The notes under the pieces are model-generated. The model ran no database searches, was not told the DNA's origin, and saw nothing but the letters and a program-made list of their open reading frames with translations. Position numbers and translations under genes: made by a program. Positions 1-6,396 of a DNA stretch of 27,281 nucleotides are shown piece by piece. How positions within the stretch are numbered: the stretch's first letter is position 1; each line of letters begins with the position of its first letter. Origin of the DNA: Spirochaetia bacterium (GTDB lineage Bacteria; Spirochaetota; Spirochaetia; Treponematales; Treponemataceae); assembly GCA_900769975.1 (NCBI GenBank), contig CAAGIR010000017.1, forward strand, positions 1 through 27,281. Reading direction: 5' to 3'.

Positions 1-39
1 GCGGTGAACTGGATGGTGGGCTTTGTGTTTTGGTTTGAC

Positions 40-162
40 GGGTGATGTCTGATTCTGCGGTTTTCCCAGAGTAGGTGTTTGATTGTAAGGGGTTTCGCCG
101 GGTGGGTGAATAGTTGTGCAGTTTTCGCCTGGTGGGTGTCTGATTGTGCGGGGTTTTTGCGA
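40..162. repeat. Imperfect tandem repeats, about 30 bp, G/T-rich
   Basis: Four degenerate units of roughly 29-34 bp follow each other at about 40-73, 74-102, 103-132 and 133-162. Each contains a version of GGTGTCTGATTGT followed by GCGG and TTTCGCC. The units differ at many positions, so the array is old or under little constraint. It lies in the non-coding stretch 1-272, downstream of the PEGA gene, and leads straight into the structured repeat at 165-250. I see no convincing gene here: the one reading frame across it has arginine- and cysteine-rich composition unlike the neighbours. Confidence 0.55.
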
Positions 163-164
163 TG

Positions 165-250
165 CGGCGTGCCGAGGCTTGAACAGGCAGTCGGAACGAC
201 TGAGTCCGAAGGACCGAGCCGATCAGGCGAGCTGTGAAAGGCGACTAGTT
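165..250 (+). repeat. GC-rich dispersed structured repeat, copy A
   Basis: This segment shares two exact 11-mers with the segment at 10052-10120 (opposite strand): CCGAGGCTTGA at 172-182 and GAAAGGCGACT at 236-246. Between them lie two small hairpins: CAGTCG/CGACTG with a GAA loop (188-202) and GTCC/GGAC with a GAA loop (204-214). Copy B has hairpins in the same order with different paired bases. The GC content is far above the surrounding AT-rich DNA. It lies just downstream of the PEGA gene stop (273), in reverse orientation to that gene. It could be a REP- or MITE-like element, or a structured RNA; no function is known to me. Confidence 0.65.
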
Positions 251-272
251 GCGCGGTGGCTCGCTGAAAAAA

Positions 273-1271
273 TTATTCTTCGGAAATTTGAAGATGGAGC
301 GAAAAATTAGCAGTGTAAGTTTTTCCTTTTATTGCTGTAATTGTTCGGGTTATTTCGTAATTGCCTATGGAAAAATTGAGTTTGTGTTCTCCTTCTGCGA
401 TGACAAATTCTGTGCCTGTTGTGGTACATTCTTCGTTGTCGAGGAGGATTTTTGTGCCTTCTGGTGCGTTTATGAGAAGTGTTGGCTCGATGCTTTTGAG
501 GTCGATTGAAAGTTCTGTGTTTTTTGCCTGGTCGATGCGAACTGTGCGGTTTTCATTTCTGTATGCTTCGGAAATTACGGAAATATTATGTACTCCTGTG
601 TCTAAAATGATGCGGTTTTTGTAGTCTACGGGTATTTCGTCGATGTAAACTGTACATGGAGCGAGGTTTTCGTGTGTTTTTGGTGCTTTTAACTGCAGGG
701 TGAGTTGTCCTTTATCGATGAGAAGCGGTCTGACTGTTATGGGGATAATGGCTTTTAACGTTTCTTCGGGTACGCCTTTCATTACTGGCTGAAGACGTAA
801 AAAGACTTTGTTATTTTTTGGGATAATTACACTGTCAATTTTTGTGACGTATTTGCTCGTTTTGAGTGTATTATCGTTTGTAACTGGAATCTGAAGCACC
901 CACGATAGTTTTCCTGGCAAGGTCTGAACAAATGCTCTTGTTCCTGAATAATCTATTTGTTTTGATGACGGTTCTGGTTTTATTTCTGAATAAACTGAGC
1001 AGGCTACTGAGTCCATCCAATAGGCTACTGATTCGGGAATTTCCATTTTAAGCTCAAGTCCTTCTATAAACACCCTGTCTTCTGGTAATATAATCAAAAG
1101 GGCATCGTTTATTCCCATTTTTACGGTACTTTCAAAGCCTGGCATTTGTTTTATTTCTGATGTATTTACTTTGCTAACCCTAAACGTTTCGCTCCAGGCT
1201 AAATTTGGCATTAACATTAAAATGAGGATTATTATAGTTGTTTTAATTTGTAATAATCTTTTATATTTCAT
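273..1271 (-). CDS. Secreted or periplasmic PEGA-repeat protein
   Basis: This 332-residue protein starts with a basic stretch and a hydrophobic segment (about residues 11-26) ending in NLAWS, a likely signal peptide cleaved near residue 27. The middle (30-200) has no recognised domain. The C-terminal part carries two tandem PEGA-like repeats, about 203-258 and 262-325, the second with the signature APEGTKILLDNE. PEGA domains are beta-rich modules common in surface proteins of spirochaetes, and their ligands are mostly unknown. The gene lies 22 nt after the M23 peptidase on the same strand, so the two are probably one operon. No clear Shine-Dalgarno sequence precedes the ATG, which suggests translation after the upstream gene. 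Function unknown; an envelope role is inferred. Confidence 0.75.
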   Translation of the reverse strand: MKYKRLLQIKTTIIILILMLMPNLAWSETFRVSKVNTSEIKQMPGFESTVKMGINDALLIILPEDRVFIEGLELKMEIPESVAYWMDSVACSVYSEIKPEPSSKQIDYSGTRAFVQTLPGKLSWVLQIPVTNDNTLKTSKYVTKIDSVIIPKNNKVFLRLQPVMKGVPEETLKAIIPITVRPLLIDKGQLTLQLKAPKTHENLAPCTVYIDEIPVDYKNRIILDTGVHNISVISEAYRNENRTVRIDQAKNTELSIDLKSIEPTLLINAPEGTKILLDNEECTTTGTEFVIAEGEHKLNFSIGNYEITRTITAIKGKTYTANFSLHLQISEE

Positions 1272-1293
1272 ATTTTTTTGTGATAAGTTTTTG

Positions 1294-2265
1294 CTAAAAT
1301 CTTAACTTTTGGCGAGGATCTTCTGGTTTGCCACCTTGTCTTATTTCAAAATGAAGATGATCGCCTGTTGCCATTCCTGTATGCCCTACGTACCCTATTA
1401 TCTCTCCTTTTTTTACTGTCTGATATTGTTCGACTATAATTTTCTGCAAGTGTGCATAAACGCTTGTCAGTTTTCCTGCATCATGGCTTAAAATTACATA
1501 ATTACCGAATTCTGCATCATCTGGAACACTAACATAAACTGCACCGTCTTTTATTGCATAAACTGGTGTTCCTTCTGGAGCTGCTAAATCTATTCCGTTA
1601 TGATTTTTCATCTTTCCAGAAAAAGGATTTTTTCTTTTTCCGAATTCTGACGAAACCCAAAATACACTGGAATCAAGCGGAAGCTGTAACACTGAATCTA
1701 AAAAATATGCTCTTTCTATAGAAGAAAAACGCTGTCCTTGCAAAAAGACTAACTGTTCTCCTTCAATATTATAATAATATTGTTTTTTTGTTAAGATTAC
1801 ATCTGCGTTTTTTAAATAATTTTCCTGCAAAAGTATTTCCAGTGAATTTGTCGTTTTGTTTTCTGGTATGAATATTCCGTTTATTACCGGCAGGATGAGT
1901 TCTTTGTTTTTGATGTTTTCCTGTGCATTATCTATTTTGTTTAGCGTTGCTAGTGTTTCTTGCGTGATGCAACATCTGGCGGCTAATGCCTGAAAAGTGA
2001 AATTTTCTGTATTTGTATATAGGAAGAACATTATTTCCGGTTCGCGGCCTGCACTTATTGCTTTGTTGTTGTTTTCGACTATTGCTTGATATTCTTTAAA
2101 AACTACGTTTGCTCGTGAAGGCTGGAGGCTTTCTATTACAGGAAGGTTTTCTTTTTTTATGATGATTGTTTTGTTATTTTTTGTTTGTAATTCCCTGTTT
2201 GCAACTGCCTGTGCTGTGAGAAAAAAACAATTTAATAAAAAGATGGAAAATATAACTTTTTTCAT
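1294..2265 (-). CDS. LysM/M23-family peptidoglycan metalloendopeptidase
   Basis: From the ATG at 2265 this is 323 residues. The frame stays open to a TTG at 2295, but the signal peptide starts at the ATG (MKKVIF, then a hydrophobic core up to about residue 20), so the shorter start is chosen. Residues about 85-133 look like a LysM module, which binds peptidoglycan. Residues about 205-320 are a peptidase M23 (LytM/lysostaphin-like) domain with the metal ligands intact: H222 and D226 in HNGID, H305 in HLHFEI, with H272 in YAHL and H303 nearby. Such enzymes cut peptide cross-links in the cell wall during growth and division, or act as activators of amidases. It is followed by the PEGA gene. Its start codon directly follows the U-tract of the ferredoxin terminator. 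Confidence 0.88.
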   Translation of the reverse strand: MKKVIFSIFLLNCFFLTAQAVANRELQTKNNKTIIIKKENLPVIESLQPSRANVVFKEYQAIVENNNKAISAGREPEIMFFLYTNTENFTFQALAARCCITQETLATLNKIDNAQENIKNKELILPVINGIFIPENKTTNSLEILLQENYLKNADVILTKKQYYYNIEGEQLVFLQGQRFSSIERAYFLDSVLQLPLDSSVFWVSSEFGKRKNPFSGKMKNHNGIDLAAPEGTPVYAIKDGAVYVSVPDDAEFGNYVILSHDAGKLTSVYAHLQKIIVEQYQTVKKGEIIGYVGHTGMATGDHLHFEIRQGGKPEDPRQKLRF

Positions 2266-2270
2266 AAAAA

Positions 2271-2318
2271 AAAGACTGCCTTCTATAAAATTCAAACATG
2301 ATTTTTCAGGCAGTCTTT
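2271..2318 (-). terminator. Rho-independent terminator of the ferredoxin gene
   Basis: On the minus strand a 10-bp stem (AAAGACTGCC pairing with GGCAGTCTTT, arms 2309-2318 and 2271-2280) is followed by a run of eight T. The 28-nt interval includes a further A/T inner stem. It begins 17 nt after the ferredoxin stop codon. The T-run runs into the ATG of the M23 peptidase gene, so the terminator overlaps that gene's 5' region. Confidence 0.7.
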
Positions 2319-2335
2319 GTTATTATTTGTGAAAA

Positions 2336-2506
2336 TTATGCTTCTTCGATTGCTTCAGAAGGACATTCTGCTGCACAAGATCCGCAACTGATACATTTGT
2401 CTGCATCGATTGCACGTGCACCGTCTTTTTCTGAAATTGCTTCTACTGGACAAACTGGTTCACAAGCACCACAATTTACACAACTGTCATTTACTTTGTA
2501 TGCCAT
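2336..2506 (-). CDS. 2[4Fe-4S] ferredoxin
   Basis: This is a 56-residue clostridial-type ferredoxin with two complete cluster-binding motifs: C-x2-C-x2-C-x3-C at residues 9, 12, 15 and 19 (CVNCGACEPVCP) and the same pattern at 38, 41, 44 and 48 (CISCGSCAAECP). As in this family, the last cysteine of each motif completes the cluster held by the first three of the other. It is a soluble low-potential electron carrier for redox enzymes of anaerobic metabolism. A Shine-Dalgarno sequence GAGGT lies 5 nt before the ATG. A good promoter (2535-2563) and a terminator (2271-2318) suggest a single-gene transcript. Length and composition are typical of the family. Confidence 0.95.
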   Translation of the reverse strand: MAYKVNDSCVNCGACEPVCPVEAISEKDGARAIDADKCISCGSCAAECPSEAIEEA

Positions 2507-2534
2507 TTTTTACCTCGCAAAAATATTTTAACTC

Positions 2535-2563
2535 ATTTTACAATAAAGATTTGTATTTCGCAA
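2535..2563 (-). promoter_or_regulatory. Promoter of the ferredoxin gene
   Basis: On the minus strand TTGCGA (2558-2563) and TAAAAT (2535-2540) are separated by 17 nt, a good fit to a sigma-70 promoter. Predicted transcription start is near 2528, leaving a leader of about 22 nt that holds the GAGGT ribosome binding site. Confidence 0.6.
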
Positions 2564-2645
2564 CTGATTTTGGGTGTTTTTGCGTTTTTTTATTTTTGTT
2601 TATTTGAAATATTTGGAGGTGCGGCTTTTTTATGATAAACAGTCC

Positions 2646-2689
2646 TGATATTTACTTGATATTTACTTGATATTTGCTTGACATTTGAA
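2646..2689 (+). repeat. Four 11-bp direct repeats upstream of the PBP1A promoter
   Basis: TGATATTTACT occurs twice exactly (2646-2656, 2657-2667), then as TGATATTTGCT (2668-2678) and TGACATTTGAA (2679-2689). The period of 11 bp is close to one helical turn, so all copies face the same side of the DNA. The array ends one base before the -35 element of the PBP1A promoter, a usual place for an activator site or an UP-like or curved element. Confidence 0.6.
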
Positions 2690-2690
2690 C

Positions 2691-2719
2691 TTGTAAAAGG
2701 GGATATTTTTAAGTATAAT
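2691..2719 (+). promoter_or_regulatory. Putative promoter of the PBP1A gene, leaderless type
   Basis: TTGTAA (2691-2696), a 17-nt spacer and a perfect TATAAT (2714-2719) lie just before the ATG at 2728. The predicted start of transcription is about 2726-2728, at the start codon itself. No Shine-Dalgarno sequence is present near the ATG. An alternative -35, TTGACA (2678-2683), overlaps the last repeats and would pair with GATATT (2702-2707) at an 18-nt spacing. Confidence 0.5.
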
Positions 2720-2727
2720 GAATAAAT

Positions 2728-5295
2728 ATGGCAAAAATTAAGAAATCTGCAATTGTGTTTTTATCACTGTTATTCATTTCTTCTATAATAGTTGGTGCTT
2801 TTTTGGGCTGGGCTCTTTCAGAAACGAGAAATATAATTAACTCTGAGTATATTTCTGAATTTGAAACGGCTCTTCCGACGAAACTTCTGGATATTAACGG
2901 TGAAATCATTACTGAATTTGCTTCTGATGAAAAACGCGAAATTATTTCTTACCAGCAGTTGCCGCAGCATTTAATTGATGCCCTTATTACTCGTGAGGAC
3001 AGAATCTTTTTTTCGCACAAAGGTTTTAGCGTTAAAGCCGTTATGCGTGCCGTTTTTGGTAAATTGACTGGAAAATCTCTGGGCGGCGGTTCTACTCTTA
3101 CTCAGCAGATTGCTGGTACTTTGTTTTGTGACCGTACCGATATGTCATATACACGTAAGATTAAGGAATTGTGGTGGGCTATTCAAATGGAGCGCCGCTA
3201 TTCAAAAAATGAAATTCTTGAACTGTATCTGAATAAGATTTATTTTGGGGGCGGAACTTACGGCGTTAATGCGGCTTCTAAATATTATTTTGGTCATGAT
3301 GCTACGAAAATCACGCCGGCTGAGGCTGCTATCCTTGTAATTCAGCTTTCAAATCCTGCTTTTTACAATCCGTTTGATCATCCGAACAGGGCTATGGACA
3401 GGCAGAAAGATGTTCTTGCTTCTATGATAAGTAACGGTTATATCACTCAGGCTGAGGCGGACGAATCTTTTAATAAATATTGGGATGAATTTGACTACAC
3501 CCGCACTTCTACTTCGGCATATATGATGCGTGATGACAAGGCTCCCTGGTTCAGTGAATATGTCCGCCGCGAACTTGGCAATATGATTTACGGTTCTGAT
3601 GACATTTATACTTCGGGTTTTACTGTAAATACGACTTTAAATTTACAACATCAGCAGATTGCACAGTCCGTTATGGAAAAATACATTAACATTGCAAATA
3701 CCCGCTACAAATCTGAACATTCTTCTAAATCTGACATTGCTTTTAATACTTATGTTCCATTAACTGAAATGCTTTCGCTTTTATTCGATATTCCGCAGAT
3801 TAAATCCAGTGAAAAGCGTTTTGAAAAAGTTGCGAATGAAACTTTCATAAGTCAGATTAATCCTGTTCTTGACGTGATTGCTTTGATTACAGGGCAAGAC
3901 AAGCTTAAGGTTAATATCACGAACAGGGCTACAGCGATTGCAAAGCAGGAAGAGGAAAAGACTACTATTGAAGGTACGATGATTGCACTTGATCATGAAA
4001 ACGGTTATATTGATGCTCTTGTTGGCGGAAGCAAGTTTGATTCTGACAATCAGTTTATTCGTGCTACGCAAGCAAAAGTTCAGCCGGGTTCTACTTTCAA
4101 GCCTTTATACTATTCTGCGGCGATTGATTCTAGAAAATACACCCCTACTACGCTGATTTCTGATACGCCTGTCGTTTTCCATACTGCAGACGGCAAGCCT
4201 TATATTCCTCTGAACTTTAAGGGTGAATGGGAAGGTGACGTTTCTTTGTGGAGGGCATTAACGCGTTCTATGAATGTTCCTTCTTTGAAAATTCTTGACG
4301 GAATTGGATTTGAAGCTGCGATTAACAGGGCGGTTGCTCTTTTGGGTATTCCGAAAAATGAAATCAATTCCAGAGCTTTTGTGCCAGGTTATCCGATTGG
4401 GCTTGGCGTTTGTTCTGTTCGTCCTATTGAAATGGCTCGTGCGTATGCTATATTTGCAAATGGCGGTAAAGAAATCACTCCTATGGCAATCAGAACTGTT
4501 GAAGATAAAAACGGTAATGTAATTCTAAATCCTGAACTTGAAATAAGAAAAAATCAAGCTTCGAAGGGTGAAAATATTCAGGTTATTTCTCCTCAAACTG
4601 CTTTTGTTATGACTAAATTACTGGAACAGACTGTCAATAACGGCGGTACTTTGTCGGCTCAGGCATGGCATTTTAATTATAGGGATGAAAATAATGTAAG
4701 ATATACGATGCCGGCTGCCGGAAAAACTGGTACGACTCAAAACTGGGCGGATGCCTGGACTTGCGGTTTTACTCCTTATTACTCTGCTGCGTTCTGGTTT
4801 GGTTTTGATAAACCGGGTCAGTCTTTGGGTCTGAATATTACTGGTGCAACTCTTGCGGGTTATGCCTGGGGTGAATATTTTGATAAAGTTCACGAAAATC
4901 TGCCGTACAAAGACTGGAACAAACCTTTGGAAGGCGTTATCGAATGTACTGTATGTTCGGAAAGCGGTATGATTTTAACAGAAGCATGTGGTGACCATAA
5001 AACAACTCAATGGTATTTAAGCGGTACACAACCTACAGAACTATGTCCTATCCATTCGTCTTCATCAAGTTCTTCTCTGGCAACTGGTCGTCTGGAAAGA
5101 GAAATGTATAAAACTGGTTTGAAATTTGATTTTGAATTTGAAAAAGAACCGTTGAAACTTAATCTTGATTTCCTTGATGATGATTATTCATTTAGTAATG
5201 AAGTTAATTATGACGAAAATGATAATTATGAAGAAATTACTGAAAGTGTTATAGATATTACTATTGATTATGATTATAATTATTTGATGGAATAG
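2728..5295 (+). CDS. Penicillin-binding protein 1A, bifunctional transglycosylase/transpeptidase
   Basis: This is an 855-residue class A penicillin-binding protein that polymerises and cross-links peptidoglycan on the outer face of the inner membrane. Residues about 7-30 are a single membrane anchor. The GT51 glycosyltransferase domain follows: E90 in TREDRIFFSHKGF is the expected catalytic glutamate, followed by the GGGSTLTQQ motif. The transpeptidase domain has all three motifs: S455-T-F-K458, S514-M-N516 and K666-T-G668. The C-terminus has a serine run and an unusual tail of about 50 residues rich in Asp, Glu and Tyr. The gene appears to have its own promoter and no Shine-Dalgarno site. 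It is followed on the same strand by the ParB-like and barrel genes. PBP1A-type function is secure; the exact paralogue name is not. Confidence 0.95.
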   Translation: MAKIKKSAIVFLSLLFISSIIVGAFLGWALSETRNIINSEYISEFETALPTKLLDINGEIITEFASDEKREIISYQQLPQHLIDALITREDRIFFSHKGFSVKAVMRAVFGKLTGKSLGGGSTLTQQIAGTLFCDRTDMSYTRKIKELWWAIQMERRYSKNEILELYLNKIYFGGGTYGVNAASKYYFGHDATKITPAEAAILVIQLSNPAFYNPFDHPNRAMDRQKDVLASMISNGYITQAEADESFNKYWDEFDYTRTSTSAYMMRDDKAPWFSEYVRRELGNMIYGSDDIYTSGFTVNTTLNLQHQQIAQSVMEKYINIANTRYKSEHSSKSDIAFNTYVPLTEMLSLLFDIPQIKSSEKRFEKVANETFISQINPVLDVIALITGQDKLKVNITNRATAIAKQEEEKTTIEGTMIALDHENGYIDALVGGSKFDSDNQFIRATQAKVQPGSTFKPLYYSAAIDSRKYTPTTLISDTPVVFHTADGKPYIPLNFKGEWEGDVSLWRALTRSMNVPSLKILDGIGFEAAINRAVALLGIPKNEINSRAFVPGYPIGLGVCSVRPIEMARAYAIFANGGKEITPMAIRTVEDKNGNVILNPELEIRKNQASKGENIQVISPQTAFVMTKLLEQTVNNGGTLSAQAWHFNYRDENNVRYTMPAAGKTGTTQNWADAWTCGFTPYYSAAFWFGFDKPGQSLGLNITGATLAGYAWGEYFDKVHENLPYKDWNKPLEGVIECTVCSESGMILTEACGDHKTTQWYLSGTQPTELCPIHSSSSSSSLATGRLEREMYKTGLKFDFEFEKEPLKLNLDFLDDDYSFSNEVNYDENDNYEEITESVIDITIDYDYNYLME

Positions 5296-5304
5296 GAATA
5301 ATAA

Positions 5305-5312
5305 GGGGGGGG
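5305..5312 (+). repeat. Homopolymeric G tract (G8)
   Basis: Eight consecutive G lie ten bases after the PBP1A stop codon and about 93 nt before the ParB-like start codon. Such a run is rare in DNA this AT-rich. The interval 5296-5404 shows no clear terminator. A TATGAT -10-like hexamer occurs at 5379-5384 but without a good -35. Confidence 0.6.
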
Positions 5313-5404
5313 CAAAAAAGTTTAAATACATTTTGTTGCCATGAATTAATTTTGGGGCATGTATTCAGGCACCCGCCGTATGATTTTTTTTGCAGGGAGT
5401 AATT

Positions 5405-5812
5405 ATGCTTGTTCAAATAAAAGACATTAAAATAAAAAAAAGAGTTCGTAAAGATTTGGGAAATCTTGAAGATTTAAAAGATAGCCTTAGAACGTACGGT
5501 CTTCTAAACCCTATAACATTAAACAGTAAATACGAATTAATCGCTGGAGAAAGACGGTTACAGGCAGCAACTCAACTGGGCTGGACAAGCATTCAGGCTA
5601 ATATCATCGACAATATTTCTGAAATAGACCAACTGGAAATGGAAATTGAGGAAAATAATCAGCGTAAGGAATTTACTGATGATGAACTTTACGAAGGTTA
5701 TAAACGGCTTGAAAAACTGCGCAATCCCGGATTTTTTTACAGAATTTTCCTGTTTTTTAAGCATCTTTTCCAGAAAATTGCCAGTTTCTTTGCATCTCTG
5801 CGGAAAAAATAG
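5405..5812 (+). CDS. ParB N-terminal (CTPase) domain protein with hydrophobic C-terminal tail
   Basis: The ATG at 5405 (135 residues) is preceded by GGGAG at a good distance; an upstream in-frame TTG at 5390 has none. Residues 1-105 match the N-terminal domain of ParB/Spo0J-type proteins: the opening IKDIKIKKRVRKDLGNLEDL, the motif AGERRLQAA (the GERR nucleotide-binding box) and EENNQRKEF (the ParB box). In ParB this domain binds CTP. The helix-turn-helix and dimerisation domains that normally follow are absent. Instead the last 29 residues (from NPGFFYRIF) are rich in Phe, Leu and Lys and could form a membrane-binding amphipathic helix. It lies between PBP1A and a barrel gene, with only 15 nt to the latter. 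It is unlikely to be the chromosome-partitioning ParB; function unknown. Confidence 0.8.
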   Translation: MLVQIKDIKIKKRVRKDLGNLEDLKDSLRTYGLLNPITLNSKYELIAGERRLQAATQLGWTSIQANIIDNISEIDQLEMEIEENNQRKEFTDDELYEGYKRLEKLRNPGFFYRIFLFFKHLFQKIASFFASLRKK

Positions 5813-5827
5813 GTTTGAGGTTTCAAT

Positions 5828-6394
5828 TTGGCAATTTTAAATATAAAAATCAAAACTTTCTTTCATAAAATTAACTTAAAAAAAACTGTCTGTTTGTGTG
5901 TGATTTTTGCAAGTGTTTTCTGTACAAAGTTGTTTGCGATTGGAGCTGGTGTTCAACTTGGAACTGGCCCTTCAATTTACAACATTTTTGATAAACAAAC
6001 TGATTCCGCTGTAAAAATCCAGCATTTTGAAAATATAACGGGAACTATAAAGTTTTTCAGGATTCCAGCTGTGGTTGGATTTGGTTTGGAAACTGGCGTC
6101 ATTAATGATACTTTTGCTTTCGGTGTTTCTGGATTTGCCGACTATTGGCTTTTAAATTTTCAAATTAAAAATAACTGGAATTTTTATGGCGGTGCAGGAA
6201 TTTCTGGTGACGTTTTATTATCTGCCAAATCTGATTTTATGTATTCTGTAGGAGCGAGGGCTTTTTGCGGTGTCGATGCAGTCTTTTTTGATAATTTTGT
6301 AGAATTTTATGTACAGCTCACTGCAAATCCTTGTTTTTTGCCTGAATTTCTTTTAAAAATTCCTGTTGAAACTGGAATCCGCTTTCATTTTTAG
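5828..6394 (+). CDS. Small outer-membrane beta-barrel-like protein
   Basis: The likely start is a TTG at 5828, with GAGGT about 7 nt upstream; no in-frame ATG precedes the signal peptide. The 188-residue product begins with a basic region and a hydrophobic segment (about 19-37, VCLCVIFASVFCTKLFA), a probable signal peptide. The mature part alternates polar and hydrophobic residues, is rich in Gly, Phe and Tyr, and ends in the aromatic residue F (GIRFHF), as outer-membrane barrels do. The size suits an eight-stranded barrel such as the OmpW/OmpA-like proteins of spirochaetes, but I cannot assign a family. It follows the ParB-like gene by 15 nt and converges with rlmJ, two bases away. Confidence 0.65.
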   Translation: MAILNIKIKTFFHKINLKKTVCLCVIFASVFCTKLFAIGAGVQLGTGPSIYNIFDKQTDSAVKIQHFENITGTIKFFRIPAVVGFGLETGVINDTFAFGVSGFADYWLLNFQIKNNWNFYGGAGISGDVLLSAKSDFMYSVGARAFCGVDAVFFDNFVEFYVQLTANPCFLPEFLLKIPVETGIRFHF

Positions 6395-6396
6395 AT

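Noticed and set aside
40..162. Possible CRISPR array
   Set aside because: The units are degenerate, have no unique spacers between conserved repeats, and no cas genes are nearby.
116..310. Small plus-strand reading frame over the GC-rich block
   Set aside because: It overlies the repeats and hairpins, has an Arg/Cys-rich composition and no ribosome binding site.
2298..2531. Plus-strand frame opposite the ferredoxin gene
   Set aside because: The minus strand encodes a perfect 2[4Fe-4S] ferredoxin with promoter and Shine-Dalgarno site; the plus frame is its shadow.
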